Shown: positions 49,880-60,648, numbered from the stretch's first letter. The stretch: 64,000 nucleotides of DNA from Neisseria sp. Marseille-Q6792 (GCF_943181435.1 NZ_OW969598.1:1550001-1614000); one strand, 5' to 3'. Notes: generated from the sequence alone by a model not told the origin. Program-made: numbers and translations.

Positions 49880-50290
49880 ATGATGAAAAAATTATTGGCA
49901 CCATCAGTGCTTTCCCTGCTGGTAATCGCGGGGGGGGGGGTAATTTCTAATTACTCGCTTGCAGCGACGAATTCTAATGAGACTACGGTTGTTGCAACAA
50001 ATTCTAATGAGACTTCGGTTGTTGCAACAAATGACGGAAAAACGGCAGATGCTGAAAACAAAAAACTGAAACGCGGTTTGGCGGCACAAGCCGCGTTAAG
50101 CGGTTTATTCCAACCCTACTCTGTCGGCAAGGCAAACGTTACCGCCGCTGTAGGCGGCTATCAGTCGCAATCCGCATTTGCCGTCGGTGTCGGTTACCGT
50201 TACAACGAAAAATTTGCAACAAAAGCAGGATTTGCCTTTGCACCCGGCGGCGGTGCAGCTTATCACGCCGGTGTCAATTTCGAATGGTAA
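49880..50290 (+). CDS. Minimal YadA-anchor trimeric autotransporter, probably phase variable
   Basis: A 136-residue outer-membrane protein. A signal peptide ([20 protein letters not shown]...NYSLAA) is followed by a passenger of only about 35 residues, including two copies of ATNSNETxVV. The C-terminal 75 or so residues form a YadA-type membrane anchor: a short helical lead ([20 protein letters not shown]), then four strands ending in [11 protein letters not shown], very like the anchor of NadA. Trimeric assembly is expected from the family. An 11-G tract in the signal-peptide codons (49930-49940) keeps the frame open here (ON); loss or gain of one G would truncate it. Either of two ATGs (49880 or 49883) may be used with AGGAA upstream. 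Known trimeric autotransporters are several times longer, so it may be a remnant or a dedicated small surface protein. Confidence 0.8.
   Translation: MMKKLLAPSVLSLLVIAGGGVISNYSLAATNSNETTVVATNSNETSVVATNDGKTADAENKKLKRGLAAQAALSGLFQPYSVGKANVTAAVGGYQSQSAFAVGVGYRYNEKFATKAGFAFAPGGGAAYHAGVNFEW
49930..49940 (+). repeat. Poly-G tract of 11 within the signal-peptide codons
   Basis: Eleven consecutive G residues encode the Ala-Gly-Gly-Gly-Val stretch. Tracts of this length in pathogenic Neisseria slip during replication and switch genes on and off. Confidence 0.9.
49964..50023 (+). repeat. Two tandem 30-bp in-frame repeats
   Basis: Units at 49964-49993 and 49994-50023 differ at only a few bases and encode [10 protein letters not shown] and [10 protein letters not shown]; a third partial unit (GCAACAAAT) follows. 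Confidence 0.85.
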
Positions 50291-50348
50291 GTGCCTCTAA
50301 ATATTTAGCGGTAAAACATACGCTTATTAAACGGTAAGCGTGCAGGCA

Positions 50349-50388
50349 ATGCCGTCTGAAACCTGGAACAGGCTTCAGACGGCATTTT
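50349..50388 (+). terminator. Uptake-sequence hairpin terminator after the mini-autotransporter
   Basis: Exact inverted uptake sequences followed by TTTT, about 60 bases after the stop. Confidence 0.8.
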
Positions 50389-50489
50389 GACGCACGAAAT
50401 CGGCAAATATGACGGAAATGGAAAATACCTATCTTGTCATTTCAAAATTTCAAAATCACGGCGTTATCCGAAATCACAATCATCTCTCC

Positions 50490-52025
50490 GCCGTTATTTC
50501 CGCGCAGGCGGGAATCCGGTTATTCAAAATCACAGAGTTATCTGACACAACAACAATTTTTCCATCGTCATTCCCGCGCAGGCGGGAGTCCGGTCATTCA
50601 AAATCACAGCGTTATCTGACACAACAACAATCTTTCCATCGTCATTCCCGCGAAAGCGGGAATCTAGCAACGAAAAGTAACAGGAATTTATCGGGAATGG
50701 CTGGAGTTTAAAGGTCTGGATTCCCGCTTTCGCGGGAATGACGGGATTTTAGGTTGCTGGTATTTATCGGGAAAACAGAAACCCCTATGCCGTCATTCCC
50801 GCGCAGGCGGGAATCTAGAAACGAAAAGCAACAGGAATTTATCGGGAATGGCTGGAGTTTAAAGGTCTGGATTCCCGCTTTCGCGGGAATGACGGCGCAT
50901 AAGTTCCCGTGCGGACAAACCTGGATTCCCATCTGCGCGGGAATGACGGGATTTTAGGTTGCTGGTATTTATCGGGAAAACAGAAACCCCTATGCCGTCA
51001 TTCCCGCTCAAGCGGGAATCTAGGACGTAGAATCTAAAGAAACCGTTTTATCCGATAAGTTTCTGTGCCGAAGGGTCTGGATTCCCGCCTGTGCGGGAAT
51101 GACGGCGCATAAGTTCCCGTGCGGACAGACCTAGATTCCCACCTGCGTGGGAATGACGATTCAGAAGTTGCCCGAAACCCAAAAAACTGAAACCGAACGA
51201 GCCGGATTTCCGCTTTCGCGGGAATGACGATTCAGAAGTTACACGAAACTCAAAAAAAAAACGAAACCGAACGAACCAGATTCCCGCTTTTACGAGAATG
51301 ACGGGATTTTGGGTTGTGGTAATTTATCGGGAAAACAGAAACCCCTATGCCGTCATTCCCGCGCAGGCGGGAATCTAGGACGTAGAATCTAAAGAAACCG
51401 TTTTATCCGATAAGTTTCTGTACCGAAGGGTCTGGATTCCCGCCGTCGCGGGAATGACGGCATATCAGTTTCTGTGCGGACAAACCTGGATTCCCATCTG
51501 CGTAGGAATGACGATTCAGAAGTTGCCCGAAACTCAAAAAACTGAAGCCGAAGAATCTGGATTCCCGCCTGCGCGGGAATGACGGCGCATAAGTTTCCAT
51601 GCGGATAAACCTGGATTCCCATCTGCGTAGGAATGACGATTCAGAAGTTACACGAAACTCAAAAAAAAACGAAACCGAACGAACCAGATTCCCGCTTTTA
51701 CGAGAATGACGGGATTTTGGGTTGTGGTAATTTATCGGGAAAACAGAAACCCCTATGCCGTCATTCCCGCTCAAGCGGGAATCTAGGACGTAGAATCTAA
51801 AGAAACCGTTTTATCCGATAAGTTTCTGTACCGAAGAATCTGGATTCCCGCCTGCGCGGGAATGACGGCGTATAAGTTTCCGTGCGGACAGACCTAGATT
51901 TCCACCTGCGTGGGAATGACGGGATTTTAGATTGCGGGTATTTATCGGGAATGGCGGTTTGGAAGTTCACTGAAACGCAAAAACAACGGAAACCCAAAAA
52001 ACCGGATTCCCGACTGTGGGAATGA
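50490..52025. repeat. dRS3/mosaic repeat array B
   Basis: About 1.5 kb without genes. It contains at least a dozen exact dRS3 cores (for example near 50644, 50719, 50797, 50871, 51082, 51356, 51436, 51561 and 51843) and further degenerate ones, separated by recurring spacer units, in particular one with ACGTAGAATCTAAAGAAACC (three copies near 51024, 51378 and 51787). A unit of about 207 bases is duplicated at 51222-51428 and 51631-51836, differing mainly in an A-run and in one dRS3 core. These arrays are known targets of recombination and of the filamentous phage that integrates at dRS3. Confidence 0.88.
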
Positions 52026-52070
52026 TGAGATTCAGGTTTCTGTTTTTGCCGGAGCTTGCCGTATCGGGCT

Positions 52071-53951
52071 TCAGACGGCATTGCCTGCCGTTGTACCCGC
52101 GGGTGCGGCTGCCTTGATGTAGTTGAGCGAGACAAACTGCTTCTCGGCATCTAATTCAGTGATTTTGAACAATGCCTGCGATTTGGGCAGCGCGTCAAAC
52201 GGAATACCGGTCGCGCGCGTTGTCAGCGGCAGGCCTTCGATGCGGACGAGGTCTTCTTTGAGGATGGTGGCCGTCAGCTCGCTCGTGCCTTGCTGTTGCA
52301 GGTACACGAGGCTCCAGTAGGCTTCCATTTGGCGTTGGAAGTCGGCGTAGGCTGTATAGGCGGCATCGAAGTCGCGCAGCGCGGCGAAAAGCTCGGCATC
52401 GCTGTTCTGATACAGCGGCTCGGCGGTGTCGTCTATCAGGCTGAGGAGTTGTTTTTGGTTGATGTAGTCGGCGGCGCGGCGCAGCGGCGAAGTGAACCAG
52501 CCGTAATGCTGCACGCCCATGCCGATGTGCGGCTCGGATTTGGTGCTCATGCGCACTTTGCCTGCCGGTTGCACACGGAAAAGGCCGGGCAGGTCGTTGT
52601 CATGGAGCATCTGCGCCCAAGTGCTGTTGGCAAGAATCATCATCTCGCTGACCAGCGTATCGATGGGCGAACCGCGTTCGCGGCGGACGACGGAGACGTT
52701 GCCTTTCTCATCCAATTCAATGCTGTAATCGTATTGCGGCGCGCGGTCGGGTTCGTATTTGCCGCGTGCTTTTTGCAGGGCGACGGCAAATTGGTGGAAC
52801 CAAATCAGGTCTTGATGGTGGTTGAACATCATTTCGCCGGCTTCGTCCAAGCCCGCTTCGGCATTGAAATGCGGCTCGATGGTTTGGATGCGTAGGTTTG
52901 CGGCGATGTTGACGGCTTCGATTTTGCAGGTCGGCGCGCCGACGTTGAACTCGCCGTCCACATCGAAATAAATGCTGACGGCAGGGCGGTATGCGCCTGC
53001 ATCAAGGCTGAACGCGGCAATCCAGTTTTCGGGCAACATAGTGATTTTGCCGCCGGGGAAATAAACCGTGCTCAAGCGTTCCATGATGTTTTTTTCCATT
53101 TTGTCGCCTGGTTTAATGGCAAGCGACGGCGCGGCAATGTGGATGCCGACGCGTTTCATACCATTGCCCAAGTCGGTCAGGCTTAAGGCGTCATCGACTT
53201 CGGTGGTCGATTCGTCGTCAATAGAAAAGGCGATAACGTCGGCTTTGGGCAGGTCGGGCATTTCAGGAAGGGCAAGGTCGGGGAAGCCTGTTCCTTTGGG
53301 GAAGTATTTGATTTCAAACCCGTCTTGCAGGTATTGAGGGATGGACGTAATGCCGCCTGTTTTTTTCGCCAATTCGTAGGCGGAGGTTTTCAGCGCATCG
53401 GCGGCTTTGGTAAAGGCTTTGTAGGTCAGCGACTGCTTGTCGGGCGCGTGTAGGATGGTTTTCAAATCTGCCGCGATTTCAGACGGCATCTCGCCGCGTT
53501 TCAAGGCTTCCGCCCAAGTGTCGATTTGCGCGTCTTGCTGTTTTTTGCGTTCGATGGCGGCAAGCGCTTGTTTCAAAGTTTCTTCGGGCGCGGCTTTGAA
53601 CACGCCTTTGGCTTTTTTGTAGAAATACATCGGCGCGGCGTAAAGCGCAATCAAAGTTGCCGCCAGCTCGGTTTTGGTCGGCGCGTGTCCGTAATATTCT
53701 TCGGCGATGGCTTCGGCGGAAAATTCTTCTTCGCCGCATACTTCCCACAATAAATCGGTGTCGATGTCCGCCGCCTGCGCCTGCGCGTTTTCCAAAAACG
53801 CCGCCATATCGCCGTCGAACTCGGCAAAGACATTGTTTGCTTTCACTTTGGTGCGCTTGCCGTGTGGGGTATCGACTTGGTAGGTGGCGTCGTTTTTTTG
53901 GACGACGGCGGCAACTTTGAACTGGCCGGACTCTTCGTAAAAAATATTCAT
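52071..53951 (-). CDS. RNB-domain exoribonuclease (RNase II/R family)
   Basis: 3'-5' exoribonuclease of the RNB family, 626 residues, shorter than RNase R and lacking a clear C-terminal S1 domain. The catalytic block reads FSIDDESTTEVDDALS; the canonical IDDxxTxDIDDAL has Asp where this has Glu (TEVDD), a substitution also known in some family branches. Other family elements are FTSPLRRAADYINQ and VRMSTKSEPHIGMG. An ATG at 53951 (MNIFYEES) fits better than 53978. The last codons overlap an uptake sequence and array B follows directly. Confidence 0.87.
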   Translation of the reverse strand: MNIFYEESGQFKVAAVVQKNDATYQVDTPHGKRTKVKANNVFAEFDGDMAAFLENAQAQAADIDTDLLWEVCGEEEFSAEAIAEEYYGHAPTKTELAATLIALYAAPMYFYKKAKGVFKAAPEETLKQALAAIERKKQQDAQIDTWAEALKRGEMPSEIAADLKTILHAPDKQSLTYKAFTKAADALKTSAYELAKKTGGITSIPQYLQDGFEIKYFPKGTGFPDLALPEMPDLPKADVIAFSIDDESTTEVDDALSLTDLGNGMKRVGIHIAAPSLAIKPGDKMEKNIMERLSTVYFPGGKITMLPENWIAAFSLDAGAYRPAVSIYFDVDGEFNVGAPTCKIEAVNIAANLRIQTIEPHFNAEAGLDEAGEMMFNHHQDLIWFHQFAVALQKARGKYEPDRAPQYDYSIELDEKGNVSVVRRERGSPIDTLVSEMMILANSTWAQMLHDNDLPGLFRVQPAGKVRMSTKSEPHIGMGVQHYGWFTSPLRRAADYINQKQLLSLIDDTAEPLYQNSDAELFAALRDFDAAYTAYADFQRQMEAYWSLVYLQQQGTSELTATILKEDLVRIEGLPLTTRATGIPFDALPKSQALFKITELDAEKQFVSLNYIKAAAPAGTTAGNAV

Positions 53952-54043
53952 TTTTCGGATTTTTCTGTGGAAACTCAAGCGGGCGATTTTAGCAGATTAC
54001 CGAAAATGCCGTCTGAAAAAAGGTTGGGGGAGGATTGGCGCGC

Positions 54044-54748
54044 CTATTTGAACTGTTCCAGCCAGACCGCCCATTGGCTGTCGGTTTCGGCAAGGGAGGT
54101 TACGGTCTGTCCGCCGTCGGGGCTTCGGAAGGTCAGGGAACGGGCGTGGAGCATGAGGCGTTGCGTGCCGAGGTGTGCGGCAACAGCGTGGTTTTGGCAC
54201 AGGTCGCCGTAGTTGGTGTCGCCGACGATGGGGTGGAAGATGTGTTTCATGTGGCGTCGGAGCTGGTGTTTGCGCCCTGTATGCGGCGTCAGCTCCGCCC
54301 ACGAGTAGCGCGAGGTCGGGTAGCGCAGTGCGGATTGGAAGGGCAGCTCGGTTCGGGCGATGCAGCGGCAGGCGGTTTGCGCGTCCTGTATGACGGATTC
54401 GGTACGCGCTTCGGCAATTTTGTCGGGGCAGTATTTGAGCGGATAGTCGATGATGCCGTCTGAAGGCAGGTGTCCGCGCACGATTGCCCAGTAGGTTTTG
54501 CGTATGTTTTTTTGTTCGAACTGCTGCGTCAGCAGGCGGGCGGCTTCAGGGTCGAGGGCAAACAGGAGGACGCCGGATGTGGGGCGGTCGAGGCGGTGGA
54601 CGGGGTAGACGTGTTGTCCGATTTGGTCGCGCAGCGTCTGCATGGCGAAGACGGTTTCGCGGCTGTCCAACCACGAACGGTGGACGAGCATTCCGGCGGG
54701 CTTGTTGACGGCAACGGTGCGGCCGTCGCGGTAGATGATGTCGAGCAT
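54044..54748 (-). CDS. truC: RluA-family pseudouridine synthase, TruC-like
   Basis: Makes pseudouridine, probably at tRNA position 65. The 234-residue protein starts MLDIIYRDGRTVAVNKPAGMLVHRS, has the catalytic HRLDRPTSGVLLFAL motif with its Asp, and LTPHTGRKHQLRRHMKHI. No S4 domain is present, which fits TruC rather than RluC/D. It is divergent from the LOG-family gene over 66 bases; inverted TACAAT hexamers (54764-54769 and 54785-54790) could be the two promoters' -10 elements. Confidence 0.87.
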   Translation of the reverse strand: MLDIIYRDGRTVAVNKPAGMLVHRSWLDSRETVFAMQTLRDQIGQHVYPVHRLDRPTSGVLLFALDPEAARLLTQQFEQKNIRKTYWAIVRGHLPSDGIIDYPLKYCPDKIAEARTESVIQDAQTACRCIARTELPFQSALRYPTSRYSWAELTPHTGRKHQLRRHMKHIFHPIVGDTNYGDLCQNHAVAAHLGTQRLMLHARSLTFRSPDGGQTVTSLAETDSQWAVWLEQFK

Positions 54749-54814
54749 GGCAAAAAAACGGTTATTGTATCGTGTTCCTGCAGGTACAATCGTTGTTTTT
54801 AAACGGAGGACGGA

Positions 54815-55447
54815 ATGGGGAATACAAACCGTGTGCCGGAGCAGGCACGTTATGATGCCGAACGCAGGCAGGCAGACGAAGCATTGGCGGGCGTGTTTTC
54901 GGCAGTCAGTATTTTCGGCAGCGCGCGCACGCCGCAGAATCATGCGGATTATGCGTTTGCCTGCCGTCTGGCGAGGCGGCTGTCGGATTCGGGCATTGCC
55001 GTCATTTCGGGCGGGGGACCGGGGATTATGGAGGCGGCAAACAAGGGCGCGTTTGCAGGGAAATCGGTTTCGGTGGGGCTGAACATTGCCCTGCCGCACG
55101 AGCAGAAACCGAATCCGTATCAGGACATCGCCTTGCGGTTTTCCCGTTTTGCCGAACGCAAGGCGGTGTTTTTCAGCTATTCCCAAGCATATGTCGTGAT
55201 GCCGGGCGGCTTCGGGACGCTGGACGAATTGTTTGAAATCCTAACCTTGGTGCAGACGGGCAAAGTGCCGCCGCGTCCGGTCGTTTTGGTTGGAAAGGCG
55301 TTTTGGTCGGGCTTGGCGGAGTGGATAAACGCGCAGCTTTTGGCGCGCGGTCTGATTTCTGAAGGCGCGGCCTCTTTGTTCGCCATATCGGACGACGAAG
55401 ACGAAATCATTGCGTATCTGTCGGAAAACGGGCTTCAGACGGCATAG
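54815..55447 (+). CDS. LOG-family (TIGR00730) Rossmann-fold protein
   Basis: LOG-family nucleotide-5'-monophosphate phosphoribohydrolase-like protein, 210 residues. It has the GGGPGIMEAANKGA phosphate-binding segment and the family signature PGGFGTLDE (130-138) with the ERK residues upstream. Members cleave cytokinin-type or other nucleotides; many were misnamed lysine decarboxylases. Substrate here is unknown. A strong GGAGG site precedes the ATG. The final codons lie in an uptake sequence. Confidence 0.88.
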   Translation: MGNTNRVPEQARYDAERRQADEALAGVFSAVSIFGSARTPQNHADYAFACRLARRLSDSGIAVISGGGPGIMEAANKGAFAGKSVSVGLNIALPHEQKPNPYQDIALRFSRFAERKAVFFSYSQAYVVMPGGFGTLDELFEILTLVQTGKVPPRPVVLVGKAFWSGLAEWINAQLLARGLISEGAASLFAISDDEDEIIAYLSENGLQTA

Positions 55448-55461
55448 CGTCCTGAGAGTGA

Positions 55462-56889
<1,428 letters not shown>

Positions 56890-56905
56890 GCGTTTATTGA
56901 AACCG

Positions 56906-56939
56906 ATGCCGTCTGAACGCGCGTTCAGACGGCATTTTT
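56906..56939 (+). terminator. Uptake-sequence hairpin terminator after purB
   Basis: Exact inverted uptake sequences with a tiny loop followed by five T residues, 17 bases after the stop. Confidence 0.87.
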
Positions 56940-56954
56940 AAAATACCGGGACAT

Positions 56955-57312
56955 AAGGATAGCCGCCGTCAAACCCGTCTATGTTTTTGCAAATAATGCA
57001 TCAATCAGCCGTTCGCCCTTGAGGGAGGAAAAATTGAAAAGATTTGCTATAAACCAATACCTCCGCCCCATTCAGGCTATGGGCGACATCGGCAAGAGCA
57101 ATCAGGCGGTCTTTGATTTGATTAAAGATATTCCCAATGTGCATTGGGTGGACGCACAAAAATACCTGCCCCAAAACACGGTCGAAATACACGGACGCTA
57201 TCTTTACGGCGACCAAGACCACCTGACTTATTTCGGTTCTTATTATATGGGGCGGGAATTTCACAAACACGAACGCCTGCTTAAATCTTCCCACGGCGGC
57301 TCATTGCAGTAG
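56955..57312 (+). pseudogene. 3' remnant of an acyltransferase/SGNH gene
   Basis: The frame encodes VKPVYVFANNASISRSPLRE, continues to YLYGDQDHLTYFGSYYMG, and ends at 57312. The DxxHLTYFGS pattern is the C-terminal Asp/His motif of the SGNH domain in OafA/PatB-type acyltransferases, which O-acetylate surface sugars. Everything upstream (membrane domain and most of the SGNH domain) is missing, and only a TTG at 57019 could start a 97-residue product. It is most likely a non-functional tail. Confidence 0.7.
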
Positions 57313-57416
57313 CCCGCCTTGTTGCCGGATATTGCCTGTAGCTGCCTATGCCGCCGTTTGCCCTTCGTGGCGGCGGCGGTTTTTATTTTCCCTCCCCTGC
57401 GGGAGGGAATTTTGAA

Positions 57417-58031
57417 TCAAAACCCCAATTGCCTTTCCAAGTTTTCCACCAGATTGTCATCCAGTTCCAAAGCCTGCGACAGGCGGGCGAGGAAGACGGT
57501 TTCTTTCCGCGACAAATCGGCACATACCAGTCTTGCCGCCAGATAGGCTTCCGCCGCCAGTGCCTCATCGTTGCCGACGGAGGCGGCGATGTCTTCGATG
57601 CTTGCGGGAAGGCGGTATTCGGTGGCGAGCCATGCGGCAGTTTCGGGGTCTGTGCCGCTTTCCTGTTCGATAGTCCGGCGTTCGGATTCGTCTATCATGC
57701 CGTCTGAAGCAGCGGCGGCTATCATGGTGCGCAATACGGTGCGGCTGTATGTTTCTTCGGTTTCTCCGGCAGGTTGGAAATCGCTTTGTGTTACGGTTGC
57801 CCGCCCTTTGTTTTGCTGCCACATCTGATAGCCCCGGTAGGCGAGGTAGCCCAAAGCGGCGGTCGAACCGATTTTGGTGATGTTTTTGCGGTTTTTACCG
57901 TTCAGCAGCATGGAGGCGACACCGGCAACCAGCGCGCCTCCGCCGAATGAATTGAGCGGGCTGTCGGAGAATGTGTTGCCTTTTTTTTGAACCGTGCTTA
58001 AGACTTGGTTGAGCAGTCGGGTGAAATTCAT
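57417..58031 (-). CDS. DUF533-family inner-membrane protein
   Basis: A 204-residue protein of the DUF533 (YebE-like) family. The N-terminal third has a Gly/Ala-rich hydrophobic segment (FGGGALVAGVASMLLNG, IGSTAALGYLAYRGYQMW). The C-terminal domain is helical and TerB-like (MIAAAASDGMIDESERRTIEQE). E. coli YebE is an envelope-stress gene, but function is unknown. The ATG at 58031 has an AAAGGAAAA site. Its stop lies in a low-complexity intergenic stretch beyond the acyltransferase remnant. Confidence 0.85.
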   Translation of the reverse strand: MNFTRLLNQVLSTVQKKGNTFSDSPLNSFGGGALVAGVASMLLNGKNRKNITKIGSTAALGYLAYRGYQMWQQNKGRATVTQSDFQPAGETEETYSRTVLRTMIAAAASDGMIDESERRTIEQESGTDPETAAWLATEYRLPASIEDIAASVGNDEALAAEAYLAARLVCADLSRKETVFLARLSQALELDDNLVENLERQLGF

Positions 58032-58066
58032 GATTTTTCCTTTCTGTTGCGGGAAGGGCGGTATGT

Positions 58067-60217
58067 TTACCCTATCCTTTTAAACGGTGGCAGGCCGGCT
58101 AATAATTGTTGGCCGTACCGCTGTGTTTTGATGCGGTTGTCGAGGATGGTTACGCGGCCGTAGTCTTGTTCGGTGCGGATGAGGCGGCCGACGGCCTGGA
58201 TGAGTTTGATGCCGGCTTCGGGGACGGTGATTTCGATGAAGGGGTTGCCGCCGCGCTGTTCTATCCAGCGGTTTTGGGTTTTTTCGATGGGGTTGTCGGG
58301 CATGGCGAAGGGGAGTTTGGCGATGATGACTTGCACGCAGGCGGTGCCGGGCAGGTTGAGTCCTTCGGCAAAGCTGTCGAGTCCGAAGATGATGCTGGCT
58401 TTGCCTTCTTCTATGGCCTGGTGGTGTTTTTGCAGGAGGACGGCTTTGGGCAATTCGCCTTGTACGAGCAGGAGCGGCAGGTAGTCTCCGGGCAGGCGCA
58501 GGGCGACATCCTGCATTTGTTTGCGCGAGGAAAACAGGACGAGTGTGCCGATGGCTTCTGTGGGCGAAATAAGCTTGGGCAGCCATTCGATGACGGCGGC
58601 GGTGTGGGCTTCGGGGTCTTTGGGGCTGGCGTATATGGGAGGGATGTAGAGTTCGCCCTGTTTTTCAAAGTCAAAGGGGCTTTTGAGGGCGAGGGTGGTA
58701 GTTTCGGGCAGCCATTGCAGCCCGGTTTGGCGCAATATCAGGTTAAAGTTGCCCAAGGATTGCAGGGTGGCGGAGGTCAACACCGCGCCTGCCGCGCGCC
58801 GCCACAGGCTGTTGGCGAGGTGGGACGCGCTGCTGATGGGGCTGGCGTTGAAAATGTAGTCGTTTTTGTCGTCGGCGCGGCGGGTTATCCATTTTGCCAG
58901 CGGCTCTTCGCCTTCGAGGGGGACGGTGGAAAGAAAATCCCAAACCGCGCTGATTTGTTCGATACGGGAGATAAAAAGGCCGAACTCACTGGTCAGGCGG
59001 TCGAGGAGCGCGCCGTCCTGTTCTTTTTCGCGGCGTGCGGCAGAAAGCGCATCATTCAGCCCGATAACGTGTTTGAGCAGGCTGCGCGCAGCAATGGCCG
59101 TATTGGAAACGGTGGTTTCGAGACCTTCGGGGATTTTGCCGTCTTCCCACAGCCAAGTCGGTTCGCTGTTGGTTCGTCTGTCGTTTTCAGACACCCCCAG
59201 ACTTAAAGACGGCTCTTCCGCCAAATGGAATTGCCATTCATGCAGGCTGTCGAGCAAGGATGCGGCGGCTTCGTCGGCCAGGTTGGCAAGTTCGGCTTTA
59301 TCGGTAAGCGCGGCAATTTTGCCGGTAAGCTGCGGCAGTTTTTCCAGCGTCCAAACGGCAATATTCCATGAATGTTCGGCGGCAAAACGGCTGAGGGCTT
59401 TTTTGGGCAGGTGGTGCGCTTCGTCGATGCAATAGAAACTGTTTTCGGGCTCAGGAAGAATCACGCCGCCGCCCATGCTGATGTCGGCAAGCAGAAGGTC
59501 ATGGTTGGCAACGACGACATCGACGGTTTCCAAGACATCGCGTGCCAGGTAAAAAGGGCATTCCGGACGGTTGGGACAGGCGGTTTTCAGGCAGCCGTGG
59601 CGGTCGTTGGTCACTTTGAGCCAAATCGCGTCATCGATTCTTTCCGGCCAAGTGTCGCGGTCGCCGTTGAACCGTCGGGCGGAAAATTCGTCGGCGATGT
59701 CGCGCAGCAGCTTCAATTCTTCGGGCTTGGGTTTGCTGTCCCACAAGACGGCGGGGGCTTCAAAGCCGAGCAGGTTTTGCTGGGCGTTGCTTTGCGTCAG
59801 TTGATAGAGTTTGTAAGGGCAAAGATAACGGCCGCGCCCTTTGGCAAGTGCGAAGCTCAGTTCCAAACCGCTTTTTTCGACCAAAAACGGCAGGTCGCGG
59901 TCTACCAACTGTTCCTGCAAGGCAACCGTCGCGCTGCTCACAATCAGCCGCTTGCCGCGTGTTTGCGCCATGATGCTACCCGCAAGCAGGTAGGCAAGCG
60001 ATTTGCCCACGCCGGTCGGGCCTTCGATTACGGCAATGCTCTCGCCTTCGCGCTTGGGCGGCTCGCTGCCTTCTTCGCGCGTCAACGTCCGCGAAAAAGT
60101 GTGGGCAACCGCCGCAATCATTTCCCGCTGCGAAGCACGCGGACGGAAACCTGGCAGGTTTTTGCCGATATTTTGGTAATGGTCGCGGATGGCGTTTTTT
60201 TCTAAATCGGTGAGCAT
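58067..60217 (-). CDS. dinG: ATP-dependent DNA helicase DinG
   Basis: XPD-like iron-sulfur 5'-3' helicase that removes R-loops and other structures; the meningococcal enzyme has been studied on G-quadruplex DNA. It has 716 residues: Walker A GPTGVGKSLAYLLAG, iron-sulfur cysteines in CLKTACPNRPECPF, DEAH-type CIDEAHHLP and motif VI QAVGRLIRTEQDYG. The start at 60217 (MLTDLEKN) is chosen because a longer frame to 60322 runs into a Correia element. Downstream is the DUF533 gene, 35 bases away. Confidence 0.95.
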   Translation of the reverse strand: MLTDLEKNAIRDHYQNIGKNLPGFRPRASQREMIAAVAHTFSRTLTREEGSEPPKREGESIAVIEGPTGVGKSLAYLLAGSIMAQTRGKRLIVSSATVALQEQLVDRDLPFLVEKSGLELSFALAKGRGRYLCPYKLYQLTQSNAQQNLLGFEAPAVLWDSKPKPEELKLLRDIADEFSARRFNGDRDTWPERIDDAIWLKVTNDRHGCLKTACPNRPECPFYLARDVLETVDVVVANHDLLLADISMGGGVILPEPENSFYCIDEAHHLPKKALSRFAAEHSWNIAVWTLEKLPQLTGKIAALTDKAELANLADEAAASLLDSLHEWQFHLAEEPSLSLGVSENDRRTNSEPTWLWEDGKIPEGLETTVSNTAIAARSLLKHVIGLNDALSAARREKEQDGALLDRLTSEFGLFISRIEQISAVWDFLSTVPLEGEEPLAKWITRRADDKNDYIFNASPISSASHLANSLWRRAAGAVLTSATLQSLGNFNLILRQTGLQWLPETTTLALKSPFDFEKQGELYIPPIYASPKDPEAHTAAVIEWLPKLISPTEAIGTLVLFSSRKQMQDVALRLPGDYLPLLLVQGELPKAVLLQKHHQAIEEGKASIIFGLDSFAEGLNLPGTACVQVIIAKLPFAMPDNPIEKTQNRWIEQRGGNPFIEITVPEAGIKLIQAVGRLIRTEQDYGRVTILDNRIKTQRYGQQLLAGLPPFKRIG

Positions 60218-60247
60218 GGCGTTTTGTACGGCGGTAGAAGTGGGCTT

Positions 60248-60353
60248 ATAGTGGATTAAATTTAAATCAGGACAAGGCGACGAAGCCGCAGACAGTACAA
60301 ATAGTACGGCAAGGCGAGGCAACGCCGTACTGGTTTAAATTTAATCCACTATA
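60248..60353. mobile_element. Correia repeat enclosed element, 106-bp form, upstream of dinG
   Basis: Same length and body as the element at 9474-9579 but opposite orientation, with perfect TATAGTGG/CCACTATA ends. It lies 31 bases before the dinG start and may carry or disturb its promoter. Confidence 0.9.
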
Positions 60354-60411
60354 TTTTAACATTGCACGGAAGCGGTACAATATCGTTGTCGGAATGGTGG
60401 TGAGGTGAATC

Positions 60412-60648
60412 GTGCGGACGTGGTTGGTTTTTTGGTTGCGGCGTTTGAAATACCCGTTGTTGCTTTGGATTGCGGATATACTGCTGTACCGGTTGTTGGG
60501 CGGCGCGGAAATCGAATGCGGCCGTTGCCCTGTACCGCCGATGACGGATTGGCAGCATTTTTTGCTGGCGATGGGAACGGTGTCGGCTTGGGTGGCGGTG
60601 ATTTGGGCATACCTGATGATTGAAAGTGAAAAAAACGGAAGATATTGA
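60412..60648 (+). CDS. Small two-helix membrane protein, repeat copy 1
   Basis: A 78-residue protein from a GTG at 60412 with GAGGTG upstream. It has two hydrophobic helices (LKYPLLLWIADILLYRLL and HFLLAMGTVSAWVAVIWAY) and a basic tail. The second helix and all downstream sequence to 60738 are repeated at 63633-63814, where the upstream part is different. Function unknown. It may be a product of gene rearrangement next to the photolyase 3' end. Confidence 0.6.
   Translation: MRTWLVFWLRRLKYPLLLWIADILLYRLLGGAEIECGRCPVPPMTDWQHFLLAMGTVSAWVAVIWAYLMIESEKNGRY

Noticed and set aside
49301..52150. Short repetitive open frames rich in SFPRRRES or HSRAGGNP-like peptides across the repeat arrays
   Set aside because: They are translations of the dRS3 repeats on either strand and occur at every copy; they have no start signals or protein families.
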